Source of the DNA: Prosapia bicincta
Lineage: Eukaryota; Arthropoda; Insecta; Hemiptera; Cercopidae
Length of the DNA: 64,000 bases
Assembly (NCBI GenBank): GCA_036971475.1
Contig: JBAIZL010000010.1
Location: 3,798,469 to 3,862,468 of the forward strand
Direction: 5' to 3'
The notes below the pieces were generated by a model. That model saw nothing but the letters and a program-made list of their open reading frames with translations, ran no database searches and was not told the DNA's origin. Positions 33,721 to 47,073 of this stretch are shown in pieces. The first letter of the stretch is position 1. Each line of letters starts with the position of its first letter. A program made the translations under genes and the position numbers.

Positions 33721-36663
33721 TCATTAAGTGCTATTATCCAAATCTGGCCAGGGACCTTTTAAGGGCAGAGGGTTTGGACATCAATACCATACTAAAAAAA
33801 AAAAAAATCATTGGAACTCTGTGATGACAATTTACCATGAATTTACCATCGGGTCATCGGCTACAATTGAAGCTGGATGCCTGTTCGACGAAGGAAGAAG
33901 TACGTAATTATACCTCCTTGAAGGTACTGTGAAACAAATTTTACTTTCAAATACCTTTAATTCCATACCTTAATTCACTCCTTCCTACCCTCATGCACCC
34001 TTAGAAAATTTTGATGTGGCATTGGACTCTGCACCTCCGTAAAACCTTGCTTTGTCATTTATATGGTCTTCCAAAATATTCATTCGAGCACTGCTAAGAC
34101 TTTTACATGCTTTATCATCATTACTCCTATTCTCTGACAAAACTAGTGAATCGTTTTTGAAAACAGGTTAGTGTTTGATAATTAAGCTGTAGGTAAGTTA
34201 ACAGGACTTACAATCTTTGTTTTATATTAGAATAATGACAACTACAGGCCACTGCGTTGAGTAATTATATGATAGGTGTGCGTTTATTACATGTAAGTTA
34301 AGGGAAATGACCATGCTATGGTATAAAGTAACTTCATTCTCTTACTGAGAAAATTATAATAAACCATGAGCAAACTTGATATGAAATTTAATTGATATAA
34401 TTTTAACACTTATATTGTTTTATATAAAATGTTGTCATATCTACCTATCAATCTCTATCTCGGTATTTCTCTCTCTCGCTCTCTCTCCCTCCCCTTCTCC
34501 CTTGTTTATATGGATATTTACTTATAGGTAATAGAATCTTGGAAATTTGTAGTTTTAGTTGATGGACAAATCCAATAAGGATGCTGTTAATTTTAGTTTG
34601 CTGTGCGAGAGTGATATTGTACCAAATGATTTAATTCCAGATGTGTCTGAATCGAATTGTGTCAGAGTAAATTCCATGGAAGTGAAACTATCTAATACCA
34701 ATTGTGTAAAAATAATAAGTAATAGACAGTTGGGCTTTAGGTCCAAATAATATATAAAGCCTACTTGAAGACCTCAATTTAAAAAAAATGTTTGTCAGTG
34801 GTTTAATGAAAGACCTAAACAGCCACTCATGATTTTGCGATGAATCATTGAAACGCTGCCAACAGACCCCTATCACAGAATTATATGGATAAGTACTGCA
34901 TGCACTTGAGGAGTCAACAGAAAAAGAGGGTCACCTCTCGTCAAAATAAACTTTTCTGTAAAGGATTTGTATCATGTTTTGTTAAATATATAATATTAAA
35001 GTTGTTAAAAATAGAGTTGTAATTTAGCTTTTTAACATTTACAAACTAATTAATTTCATATACAACTTGTGCCATAATTAAAATAATATAAATACTTATT
35101 TCTTAAACTGAAACATTCTTCAGTAAGTTCTCTTACGGTCAAACATTGATTTACCTAATCCAGGGTGTTGATTTTGTCAACATGTGCACGGTCATTTTGA
35201 GGATGCTCACTGTCTTCAACCAACTGATGAGCACCTTTAAAATGAGATTACCACTTAAAACATGTTGCTTGCTTTATAACAATTCTGCTGAAAGCTATAT
35301 TGAACATACCAAAAAGTTTCACTGTTTAATTTCCTGAATTTAAACATAATTTCACCACGATTTACTTGTTCAAATCAATCATTCTGAAATTCGAATTTCA
35401 GTGAAGACGAGAGCCACACAACTAATTCCACACATTCATCAATAAGCCAAATGTAGACAATACCTATATAGTATATTATGCGCTGTATATGAAATAATAT
35501 GAATCCATAAATGTTATGCAAAATATGTTTATATTCATTTAATATCAAGCTCAATGCACAAAGGATTAATGTAAGTATAATATTAAACTGGAACACAATA
35601 TTGGAAAAAACTTCTAATTTATTCAAATTTAAAATCATTTATAAGAATGTGCCTACTTCGCTTAACTGAGAACACTATTGGCAGGCACAATCGTTCAACA
35701 CTTCATAAAATTCAATCTGAATTGAAGTGGTGGCAACATTTAGCAGAACTCGAAGATGATTGTTTGTGAGTCTGTTGCAGTGAGTTTATTTTTAAAAAAT
35801 TCTTTGTTCAAAAGGTGCAATCACAAAGGTATGTGCTTCCAAATATTGAAAGTATTTTCCCACTTGGATATTTCTCTTCAAGCACTTGACTCCATGCAGC
35901 ACCAGTTTCTGACCTTTTCTAAACAAATGGATCATTTTACAAGTCTCAGAGCTCTCACTAGGGGTAAGAGCCACGTTCAAACTATACCCTATATCAATCA
36001 ATACTTTTATATTTTACATTTACCAATAAATCGATAATCTAATGCCACATTCGTCTGGGGCCGCATAAAACCAGGTTGTGGGTTTCATGCCGTCCACGGG
36101 CCGCTAGTTAGCCATCCCAGTCTTAGGTAATTAACCAATAATGATACTTCCAATCTACAAACTACATTATAGACAGCAGATCTGAATGAAGATGGCCACA
36201 ACAACTGGAATTCCTTAGAATGAAGCTGACCTTGGCAATTCACACAGTTTATTTATATCTTCAACCTGTCTTGTAATCAATACATATATAGAGCAGTGAA
36301 GTATATGTAGAAATATCACATTATATATAAAGCTGCCACTAATCTGCTCAGCACAGAGAAATATATTAAACTTGGGAGTAATAAAAAGTCTGCGAGGGGC
36401 AGGGAAAGGTAATGTGTCGATACTTCAGCTCACACCACCTGCCTGCTGCTTGTCTGAGAAGGGGTATAGTGAATTTCTCTTAACCTTGACAGTCCTCATA
36501 GCCCTTACAAAACCTAAATGCTCCTTCAATACGTTATATCAAGCCCTCATTTAATCTTGACCTAGTAATCTTATTTTTCTCATCCTTATCTGAACTTTTC
36601 ACTTGACTTGTACACTTTAGAAAGGCCTATGAGGGCAGTGCTCCTCTGCTGAAAAAGAGCTTT

Positions 36664-37020
36664 ACGAAACTTTATGACTAATTTACATTCACTGGCAGCA
36701 ACATTTTATGAACTGAGCATTGAAAAGCTCGTACTGAGGTACAACAAATAATATCATCATCGTTAATAATTCAAAAAGTAGCTATAGGTATATAACTTTC
36801 AGTAATATATTCATTCCCCTTTTATTTATAGCCTATTGTTTACGAAACTTAATGACTAATTTACATTCACTTACAGCAACATTTTATGAACTGAGCATTG
36901 AAAAGCTCGTACTCAGTTACAACAAATAATATCATCATCATTAATAATTCAAAAAGTAGCTATAGGTATATAACTTTCAGTAATATATTCATTCCCCTTT
37001 TATTTACAGCCTATTGGAAG
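36664..37020 (+). repeat. 178-bp tandem duplication
   Basis: acgaaactttatgactaatt at 36664 repeats as acgaaacttaatgactaatt at 36842, and the two copies match through to catt(c)cccttttattta(t/c)agcc. They differ at only a few positions. Confidence 0.95.
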
Positions 37021-37539
37021 TTGGAATAAGAAATGATGTATGTAAATATATAAATATAGCAATGATTATGTTTGTGAAGTAATGGTATAAATAATGATAT
37101 TACACAGAAATATTTAACCCCAGTTCTATATTTTTGACTAAAACAAAGTAAATTAATCAAATAAAACATACAGCTCTATAGTTAAGGTAACTTAAATTTA
37201 TGCAAGACATAATAGAATATTAATTATTATAATATAATGAAGTTCTTGTTAGTTAATACATAAACATCATTTTATGCATTATTAAAAATTATAATATTTT
37301 ATTTACAAACGTTTTAGTTTGAAACCAGAATAAAAATTAAAGTTTGTTAGGTAATAATATTTTGTGCCACCTATTACCTTAATTGAAAATACAAATTGTG
37401 TTGAACATTTTAATCTACATACTCATATACTAATTATAAATAAGCTTAGATAAAGTTAGAAACCTAAAGTATATAATTTTTTTTAAATGAAATAACAATA
37501 TTTATAAATGTTTAAACACTCATTAAAAGAAGTTTCTTT

Positions 37540-37680
37540 TCAAGTAATCAACTTGAATTCACTGATTAAACTTATTTTAAACTATTTAACTAAGTGAATA
37601 CGTAATTGCTTACTTGAGTTTCAAAACTATCGTTCCTTTTACGAAGCTAACCCTCTACTCTAAAGGTTTTAAGTAGTTTA
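37540..37680. mobile_element. Fold-back MITE family 'TGAATTCACT', partial copy 5
   Basis: Shares aacttgaattcactgattaa, taactaagtgaata, cttacttg and atcgttccttttacgaagct with the other copies. Only one arm is clear. Confidence 0.6.
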
Positions 37681-39694
37681 AAATTAGGTTAACTCATTAA
37701 AAGTTTTTTTAAATTTCAAAAAGCAAAAGCAAGTCTATTTAAACAGATACTAAGAAAAACATATTTCAGTGCATTAAAACTATAAATTCTTCAAATTGGG
37801 ACTATACAAATGTTCATTCTAAAGTAAAAAATATTTACCAACACACATAAAATTACAGCAAAAAAAGAACAAACACGTTATTCTAATAGCACACTTAATC
37901 ATAAAATCTTAATGCTATACACAAATTATAAGTGAGGTAAGCTAATGTAAGGTAACGGCAGGTAAGCTAATGTATCATAGAACATAACACATGAAATAAA
38001 ATAAAATAAATTCCAATAGAAGTTTCAAAAATTGATTAGGGTCTATTTCTAGACAGTGTTTAGTACTATAAGTACAGTAAATGGGAGTACAATAAATGGT
38101 ATACAGTAGCTCATCAAAAAAAAAAAACTAGCAATTCTTAGATGTCCCCAGATAGACTTACATAATATTTACATGTCTCATTGTGTGTTGGCTATTTGGA
38201 ATATCATGGTTTTTCCAATATTGTAAATGTTTGCTAGAAAAGAACCACTTTCACCTTTGGACATCTTTATAATTGTGTATTCTATTTGAAAAAGTTGCCA
38301 TGATTAAATTTTAAACTAAGAAACGCACTAAAAAATAAAACTCCCTACATAGTAAATCCAAACACATATAACTGTTAATACAGTAACAGAAAAATTAATT
38401 TTTGTTTTCCTATGTATTATAATTTGTAGAACACAAACAAAAACAGACAGAGAAATCTATGATAAATAACACACATGTACAGTTGAAAAAATATTACTGA
38501 ACTAGGAGTGCGACCTTCCCCCACTTAATGTTTTCTACCATAGTAACTACTGTTTATCAGAAATATGACATAACTTAGACTGTAAAATAGGTACCGATTA
38601 TTGACATTATGATCATAGATGTTTCACTGTATCATATTTTAAATAAAAATCAAGGATAATTTTTCATTATAGAATTTATTAATGGAGTTGTCATATTTTT
38701 TCTCTGTGCTCTTTACATATTGACAGGAATAGATGCAATAAAAAATCATTCTTGGATGACAAATTCCACTACAGGTACATGCTAGATTTAAATTTGATTA
38801 TTTATCACTATTAGGAAATCCACTTTCCAGATATCTGTAGTGGTTTGCCACACTAAATGAAGCAAATTTAAACCAGTCGCTGTAACGATGGTCTGAAAAG
38901 TTTGCAATGAAGGTTTAACCAACTGCCTTCTAAAAACAGGTTTTTGAGGATTATACAAAACTGAGTTTTACATAGGAAATTTGAACCTACTGTCTAATGA
39001 TCAACTTTTTAAAATGATCTATAAAACTGTTTTCAACATATCACTATTTTGAAACAAACTGTGAAGAATTTATAATACCAGAAAACAACTTCTAACCACA
39101 TTAATTTTTATTAACCTTATGCACATTAGATTGCAAAACAAACATCCTCAGTGGAAACAAATAAATATCCAAGGATAGTTAATATGCAACCAAAATGTAC
39201 ATAAGGTTACTAAAAAGATATTGTGGTTAGAGGGTGTTTTGTGTTATTTGTTTTTAAAAGATATAAGTGTCTATACAGAACAGGTCAAATTTTCAATATG
39301 TAAGTTTGCACTAAGAAATGATTTTGCAAAATTTTAACAGATAAAAATACAACAATTTTTGGAAACATAAATTCTAAAAATAGTACCTAAGGTACTAACA
39401 ATAGTACCTAAGGGCTTCATAATCAGTTGATTAATACTTGTAACACCTGAAATAATCTAGCAGTTTACTATCAAAAATAGGTTACTATTGAAACATTTTT
39501 ATATTCTCATGTCATGACCTTATATCTTCATTAGTATATTACGACCCATTCATTAGTTCTGTTCATTTACTTTTTAAAATTACAATTGAATAAGCTTTTC
39601 TTATACATATTCCCCAGTTTGTCAGTCTGATAACTTCTCTATTGTTAATATTCAAACAGCTAGCTATGAATGTAAAACTTTTTTATAAATTTTA

Positions 39695-40370
39695 CAACAG
39701 ATGCCTAGAGCAGATTGAAAATAATCTTCAGCCATTCGGAGAACAGCTCTTGACTAGTTATGGTTTACCTCAACCTGAAACAAATTACTAATAACATTTG
39801 AACACATATTTGTAGGTTATACATTATATACTACTAATATATGTGCAACTGTTTTTAGTGAAACCAACTATAATTTAGAAGAATTAACAAATAAGAAGCA
39901 ATACAAATATTGCATTAGCAGTTCTGTTATTAGCATTAGCTGTAACCTTACTAGATGGTGGACAAACAGCGCAGTTCGCTTTCAAGTTACCTCTCAACTT
40001 AAATTACACTGAAAATCACCATTGCGATGATATAAACCAAGAGTGATTTAGCAAAATGTTTTGAGAAAATTTAAACTATTCATTCGGAGGGAAAGTACCA
40101 AGGTATACAAAAAACAATTTGAAGCACTTGATGCTAATCTTTAAGATATTGGATATTATCTCAGGGGATAGGTGGAGTAACAATATTGTTATCTGAAGAT
40201 ATTTGTCAAACACTATGGGTAGGAGTTAAAGGTATAGATGCAAATGAAGTAAAAGAATGTATCTATTAATAAATCACAAGGACAATCATTAAAAATAGCA
40301 GGAATTGAGTTGAGAAATGACTGTTCTATAATGGACAGTTTTTTGTTGCCTGTTCTAGAGTAAGTTCCTT
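39695..40370 (+). pseudogene. Helitron helicase (PIF1-like) remnant
   Basis: Three adjoining blocks match the order of a Helitron-encoded PIF1-type helicase. 39702-39791 encodes CLEQIENNLQPFGEQLL and YGLPQPETNY, the region before the helicase. About 39895-40010 encodes IALAVLLLALAVTLLDGG and QFAFKLPLNLN, beside the expected Walker A region, which is lost. About 40125-40270 encodes DIGYYLR and, after a shift, IGGVTILLSEDICQTLWVGV and GIDANEVKECI (helicase motif II-III region). Finally INKSQGQSLKIAGIELRND is the motif V/VI region. Frameshifts, stops and a deletion near 39790-39890 make it inactive. No Rep domain or 3' hairpin was found. Confidence 0.75.
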
Positions 40371-41790
40371 TAACAGTTAGGTGATTTTAGCTCCTGATTT
40401 CAAAGACCGCGAATGTTGTTTATGAAGAAATTCCAACGTAATTTAAGTATTTGAGAAATTATTGTCATAGAAAAAAGTTAAGTTTCCAAATGTTATTTAC
40501 ATACAAAACTTTTAAATAAAATTGTTTTATTTCTCAATGTACTTGTTTATTTAAATGCAAATCTGCAATTATATAGTTAAGTATTCGTCTTAGAAATAAT
40601 AAATAAAATTTATTTAAGATGAATGATTATTCTTTTGGAGATCAATTTAAAAATAACAATAGAAATATAAAATGATTGGTAATATTATTCTTATAATACT
40701 TATGAATTAGTTTTATAAATGTAATAAAGTTAAACCAGGGAAAATGTTTTTATAAAAAAAATATACAAAAACTTTTATCTAATATTTCATACTTTTTCTG
40801 TCTTTATTTTAAAGATAATTTGTCTTTATTTTAAACTCTAAATATTATATTTATTTTTTTAAATTTAAATGTTAGCAGCCAAGTTTTAATTTATCAAAAA
40901 AAATAAATAGGTAAATTAGCAAATTATCAAAATTTGACACATAGATTCTCAAGCTTAAAATTGCAAGGCAAGTAGTGATAAGAAGGTTGCTAGTCTGTAA
41001 TAGCAAGATTTTGATGGTTTGTAGAGTTTTGAGCAGAAATAATACATGAAGAAGCTGACAGTTTACTATTTGTCATGTAATGGAACTGAAAAAAGTGAAC
41101 TTTTATGGATTTGTAATTTTAAAATTCTATGTAATTTTATGTAATTTTAGTTGAATTCTATTCCAACATAGAATGTACTTTTATGCTCATTCTTTTAAAA
41201 TCTATCAGAGAAAAAACAACATTGTTATTATGTAGCCAATACATATGCTAACAGTTTGTGAACAATGGATTGAATGCTACCACATAACAATAACTGTTAA
41301 AACACCTGTATATAGTATGTTTATGAATTTTGCACTTGTTTTATTATAATGAGTCATCTATAGACATTACATTATCAAACTGTTGTGTCCTAAAAACACA
41401 AGTAGTCTTCCGTTCTTAAAACAAATTTATTGAAAGAAAATGAAGGTTTTTTGTTATGATAATTTTTCTTCAGGTTCTGAAAGTAGTCAAAGCTATTTTG
41501 ACAGAATTTTTTATTTATAATTGAACGGATATTGTTTTTCATATAATAAATGCATTTTAAAATAATATTTTCTTAAAAGATTTTTTTATGTTAACATAAG
41601 AATTAACTCTATCTCACATCTTTTAATTAAGAAACAATAACTATTTAAACAAACAAAAATCTTCCATGATATATTTAAAATGAAAAAATGTTTATAGTTC
41701 TGAATAGTCAAAAATGCCCAGTAGTGAGAGGGACATGAACATGGTAAGAGGTTATAATATTTTACTTCAAGATTTCTAAATATATTCAAT
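40370..41790. other. AT-rich stretch without features
   Basis: No exon, RNA or element recognised between the Helitron remnant and the satellite. Confidence 0.6.
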
Positions 41791-41794
41791 ATTC

Positions 41795-44700
41795 GCATAC
41801 TAATAATCCAGTTCACCTTTAGAATAACTATTCTATTATCAATGTTTTATTTTACTCAAAGTCTTGATAAAATGACACATCAAGGTTTTAATGATAAATC
41901 TGCAAAATAATTTACCTGTCAGTTAGTTTAAGGTTTCAATAAAATACTTAATTGGTCAGATAGACAATCTAGAAATGATAAAAAAATTATTGTATGCTAT
42001 AAACATATTCACATGCTAATACTCCAGTTCATCTTTATAACTATTCTATTATCAATGTTTTATTTTACTCAAAGTCTTGATAAAATGACACATCAAGGTT
42101 TTAATGATAAATCTGCAAAATAATTTACCGGTCAGTTAGTTTAAGGTTTCAATAAAATACTTAATTGGTCAGATAGACAATCTAGAAATGATAAAAAAAT
42201 TATTGTATGCTATAAACATATTCACATGCTAATACTCCAGTTCATCTTTATAACTATTCTATTATCAATGTTTTATTTTACTCAAAGTCTTGATAAAATG
42301 ACACATCAAGGTTTTAATGATAAATCTGCAAAATAATTTACCTGTCAGTTAGTTTAAGGTTTCAATAAAATACTTAATTGGTCAGATAGACAATCTAGAA
42401 ATGATAAAAAAATTATTGTATGCTATAAACATATTCACATGCTAATACTCCAGTTCATCTTTATAACTATTCTATTATCAATGTTTTATTTTACTCAAAG
42501 TCTTGATAAAATGACACATCAAGGTTTTAATGATAAATCTGCAAAATAATTTACCGGTCAGTTAGTTTAAGGTTTCAATAAAATACTTAATTGGTCAGAT
42601 AGACAATCTAGAAATGATAAAAAAATTATTGTATGCTATAAACATATTCACATGCTAATACTCCAGTTCATCTTTATAACTATTCTATTATCAATGTTTT
42701 ATTTTACTCAAAGTCTTGATAAAATGACACATCAAGGTTTTAATGATAAATCTGCAAAATAATTTACCTGTCAGTTAGTTTAAGGTTTCAATAAAATACT
42801 TAATTGGTCAGATAGACAATCTAGAAATGATAAAAAAAATTATTGTATGCTATAAACATATTCACATGCTAATACTCCAGTTCATCTTTATAACTATTCT
42901 ATTATCAATGTTTTATTTTACTCAAAGTCTTGATAAAATGACACATCAAGGTTTTAATGATAAATCTGCAAAATAATTTACCTGTCAGTTAGTTTAAGGT
43001 TTCAATAAAATACTTAATTGGTCAGATAGACAATCTAGAAATGATAAAAAAATTATTGTATGCTATAAACATATTCACATGCTAATACTCCAGTTCATCT
43101 TTATAACTATTCTATTATCAATGTTTTATTTTACTCAAAGTCTTGATAAAATGACACATCAAGGTTTTAATGATAAATCTGCAAAATAATTTACCTGTCA
43201 GTTAGTTTAAGGTTTCAATAAAATACTTAATTGGTCAGATAGACAATCTAGAAATGATAAAAAAATTATTGTATGCTATAAACATATTCACATGCTAATA
43301 CTCCAGTTCATCTTTATAACTATTCTATTATCAATGTTTTATTTTACTCAAAGTCTTGATAAAATGACACATCAAGGTTTTAATGATAAATCTGCAAAAT
43401 AATTTACCGGTCAGTTAGTTTAAGGTTTCAATAAAATACTTAATTGGTCAGATAGACAATCTAGAAATGATAAAAAAATTATTGTATGCTGTAAACATAT
43501 TCACATGCTAATAATCCAGTTCACCTTTAGAATAACTATTCTATTATCAATGTTTTATTTTACTCAACGTCTTGATAAAATGACACATCAAGGTTTTAAT
43601 GATAAATCTGCAAAATAATTTACCGGTCAGTTAGTTTAAGGTTTCAATAAAATACTTAATTGGTTAGATAGACAATCTAGAAATGATAAAAAAATTATTG
43701 TATGCTATAAACATATTCACATGCTAATACTCCAGTTCATCTTTATAACTATTCTATTATCAATGTTTTATTTTACTCAACGTCTTGATAAAATGACACA
43801 TCAAGGTTTTAATGATAAATCTGCAAAATAATTTACCTGTGAGGTTAGTTTAAGGTTTCAATAAAATACTTAATTGGTCAGATAGACAATCTAGAAATGA
43901 TAAAAAAATTATTGTATGCTATAAACATATTCACATGCTAATACTCCAGTTCATCTTTATAACTATTCTATTATCAATGTTTTATTTTACTCAACGTCTT
44001 GATAAAATGACACATCAAGGTTTTAATGATAAATCTGCAAAATAATTTACCTGTCAGTTAGTTTAAGGTTTCAATAAAATACTTAATTGGTCAGATAGAC
44101 AATCTAGAAATGATAAAAAAATTATTGTATGCTATAAACATATTCACATGCTAATACTCCAGTTCATCTTTATAACTATTCTATTATCAATGTTTTATTT
44201 TACTCAAAGTCTTGATAAAATGACACATCAAGGTTTTAATGATAAATCTGCAAAATAATTTACCTGTCAGTTAGTTTAAGGTTTCAATAAAATACTTAAT
44301 TGGTCAGATAGACAATCTAGAAATGATAAAAAAATTATTGTATGCTATAAACATATTCACATGCTAATACTCCAGTTCATCTTTATAACTATTCTATTAT
44401 CAATGTTTTATTTTACTCAAAGTCTTGATAAAATGACACATCAAGGTTTTAATGATAAATCTGCAAAATAATTTACCGGTCAGTTAGTTTAAGGTTTCAA
44501 TAAAATACTTAATTGGTCAGATAGACAATCTAGAAATGATAAAAAAATTATTGTATGCTGTAAACATATTCACATGCTAATAATCCAGTTCACCTTTAGA
44601 ATAACTATTCTATTATCAATGTTTTATTTTACTCAACGTCTTGATAAAATGACACATCAAGGTTTTAATGATAAATCTGCAAAATAATTTACCGGTCAGT

Positions 44701-45405
44701 TAGTTTAAGGTTTCAATAAAATACTTAATTGGTTAGGTAGACAATCTAGAAATGATAAAAAAATTATTGTATGCTATAAACATATTCACATGCTAATACT
44801 CCAGTTCATCTTTATAACTATTCTATTATCAATGTTTTATTTTACTCAACGTCTTGATAAAATGACACATCAAGGTTTTAATGATAAATCTGCAAAATAA
44901 TTTACCTGTCAGTTAGTTTAAGGTTTCAATAAAATACTTAATTGGTCAGATAGACAATCTAGAAATGATAAAAAAATTATTGTATGCTATAAACATATTC
45001 ACATGCTAATACTCCAGTTCATCTTTATAACTATTCTATTATCAATGTTTTATTTTACTCAACGTCTTGATAAAATGACACATCAAGGTTTTAATGATAA
45101 ATCTGCAAAATAATTTACCTGTCAGTTAGTTTAAGGTTTCAATAAAATACTTAATTGGTCAGATAGACAATCTAGAAATGATAAAAAAATTATTGTATGC
45201 TATAAACATATTCACATGCTAATACTCCAGTTCATCTTTATAACTATTCTATTATCAATGTTTTATTTTACTCAACGTCTTGATAAAATGACACATCAAG
45301 GTTTTAATGATAAATCTGCAAAATAATTTACCTGTCAGTTAGTTGAAGGTTTCAATATAATGCATAGTCGGTCAGATGGACAATCTAGAAATGATAAACA
45401 AATTA
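41795..45405 (+). repeat. 213-bp satellite, about 17 copies
   Basis: Successive actccagttcatc positions at 42021, 42234 and 42447 give a 213-bp period, held through about 17 units. Unit landmarks are ttctattatcaatgttttat, gataaaatgacacatcaagg, cctgtcagttagtttaaggt and gacaatctagaaatgata. Variants distinguish units: ccggtcag or cctgtcag, aaagtc or caacgtc, and a longer aataatccagttcaccttta form in the first unit and again near 43510 and 44575. A block of five units (about 1.07 kb) with the same variant order occurs at about 43340 and 44410. The first unit is slightly diverged and the last decays after 45350. AT content is high and no frame is open. Confidence 0.97.
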
Positions 45406-45599
45406 CTGTATTATTAAGGCAACATTATTATAAGCAACAAATATTAAGTTGTAATAAAAAGTACAGGATATGGCAAAAATAACCTACATATTTTAGGACC
45501 AAATAAAACCCCCCAAACAAATACAACATTTATTTTAATAATATTATCTCCCTGTATGGATATGAAAATTCCATTTTATTTATATTAAATTATTTTGTT

Positions 45600-46610
45600 T
45601 CAAGAAATAATGTCTCTTAATAAAGAGTTTTCCATTGTTGTGTATACACTAATAAAGTTGTCTTCATTTCATTAAAGTTGTCTCCCACTCTGTCAATTTC
45701 TTCCTATGTAATTGCGTTAATTTTCTGTTTGATTGCTGCTTTGTAATTGGTAAACAGTGTGAGGGTAGTGAGTGTATAACCTCGATTTTAGTTATCCCAA
45801 AGCAAGGCCATACAATGTCTCCTCACAAAGAAATCATACGGCCGGAGAACATTTTTATTAAAACCCCCACTGTGCTGCCAACAATATAGACTGTTTCCCC
45901 ATTTTGTTATATTGCCTTATTTACCTGTATTTAGACTTTATAAAGGTCTCTAACAATTTAAAATATCATTCACAATTCACAGACATTATAACGTTGTCTT
46001 GTTCAGAAGTAGGGGCCTCAAAAGTCCAAGTCTCCAATCGTACACCCCCATAAGGCAATGAAAAGGTTGTGTGCAGTTGACAAGAATTCCTTTCTGCCTG
46101 GTATCAAAAACTGTGCTTATCCACATTGCCATTCAAATGAGAATGCCCCTCATTACTGAATAACACACTTGCTGTTTTTCAATTTCAAGACACAGATCTC
46201 TATGGTATTATCTTTCTATTTGTTTAATTCCTGTACCAACATCAACTTATAGGGATGAATTTTGTGGAAAATTCTTTGTACACTGTACTCAGAAAGCATA
46301 AGTGCAGAGGCATGTTTCCATGCCAAGCACTGAGAAGTGCAACATCAACTTATAGGGATGAATTTTGTGGAAAGTCCTTTGTACACTGTAGTCAGAAAGC
46401 ATAAGTGCAGAGGCATGTTTGTATGCCAAGCACTGAGAAGGTTGTTATGCACTCTCTTTGCTTTGAGTTGTTCAAGAGCTCTGGCAGTACAGGGTTGACC
46501 AGATTTTCAGTGCTGATCCAAAAGTTATAGTGTTTAGTGTTGAGCAAGTTCAACATGCAATCACAGAATTGCTTAAAAAGTTTCAAACCTAGAGCTCACC
46601 TAGATCTCTC
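45600..46610 (-). pseudogene. mariner-like transposase remnant with internal duplication
   Basis: Minus-strand fragments in order: HASALMLSDYSVQRTFHKIH followed by PYKLMLVQELNK (end of the helix-turn-helix region), then after a stop HLNGNVDKHSFWY-like and QAERNSCQLHTT (start of the DDE domain), then VIMSVNCE and RMISL..GDIVWPC (region before the last catalytic Asp). Frame changes and stops are frequent. The helix-turn-helix part is duplicated in tandem: aacatcaacttatagggatg begins at 46239 and again at 46341, a 102-bp period. The order and motifs suit a Tc1/mariner-superfamily transposase; the subfamily is unclear and ends were not found. Confidence 0.6.
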
Positions 46611-47073
46611 ACCAGTCCAGCTCATAGGGAAGAGTAGGGTACTTCCATTCACTTAAGCAAGAAATTGGATAAAACCTGAAAAACTATCTAGAAAAGAAAC
46701 ACAAATTATAAATGGATTATTCATTATATTGAGTATGCATTGCATTTAGTAAAAATTGCAGTAAGATATTTTTTTAGTTATTGAAACATAAAAAGTAAAA
46801 AAAGTACTTAGACTGGTATTCTCCTAACTGCAGTGCAATGGTGATAAGGTATTTCACAATGTAATTAAATGGGAAAAATGGAAATTAAGAAAAAACAAAC
46901 AGATAAACATAGTAAACAGAGTTACATAAAATACATTGTTGTTAATATTAAAAACCTATTAATAACAACAAATGATTATAACAATTACAAAAAATCATAT
47001 TAAGTAAATACAAACTGTATTTTTTAGAATTGTTTTTTTAAAGTTTAGGGATTGTCCGGGGTATACAGTTTAG

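Larger units (their letters stand above)
29210..34110 (+). mobile_element. I-type non-LTR retrotransposon (LINE), full span but decayed
   Basis: Domains follow the order of I-group LINEs. An ORF1-like region lies at about 29230-29620. An apurinic endonuclease fragment spans about 29640-30110. Reverse transcriptase covers about 30450-32700, RNase H about 33030-33420, and a terminal Cys/His motif lies near 33650-33750. Many stops and frameshifts interrupt it. The endonuclease is cut short and joins downstream sequence abruptly near 30110. An A14 run at 33786-33806 lies in former coding sequence. The 3' limit is uncertain. Unlike most old copies, its RT core is present three times in tandem. Confidence 0.8.
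34110..39690. other. Intergenic stretch with scattered repeats
   Basis: Seen here: a CT-rich run at 34465-34500; a weak protein-like stretch at about 34535-34960 (for example VNFSLLCESDIVPNDLIPDV and, in another frame, DESLKRCQQTPITELYG) of unknown origin; a 178-bp tandem duplication at 36664-37020; and a MITE copy at 37540-37680. The short GC-richer text at 36045-36120 looks transposon-derived but was not identified. I see no exon. Confidence 0.55.

Noticed and set aside
34465..34500. CT-rich run as a promoter element
   Set aside because: Simple sequence with no gene start near it.
39702..39791. Exon-like segment with acceptor and stop, as last exon of an unknown host gene
   Set aside because: It matches the pre-helicase region of Helitron proteins and is followed in order by other degraded helicase motifs.
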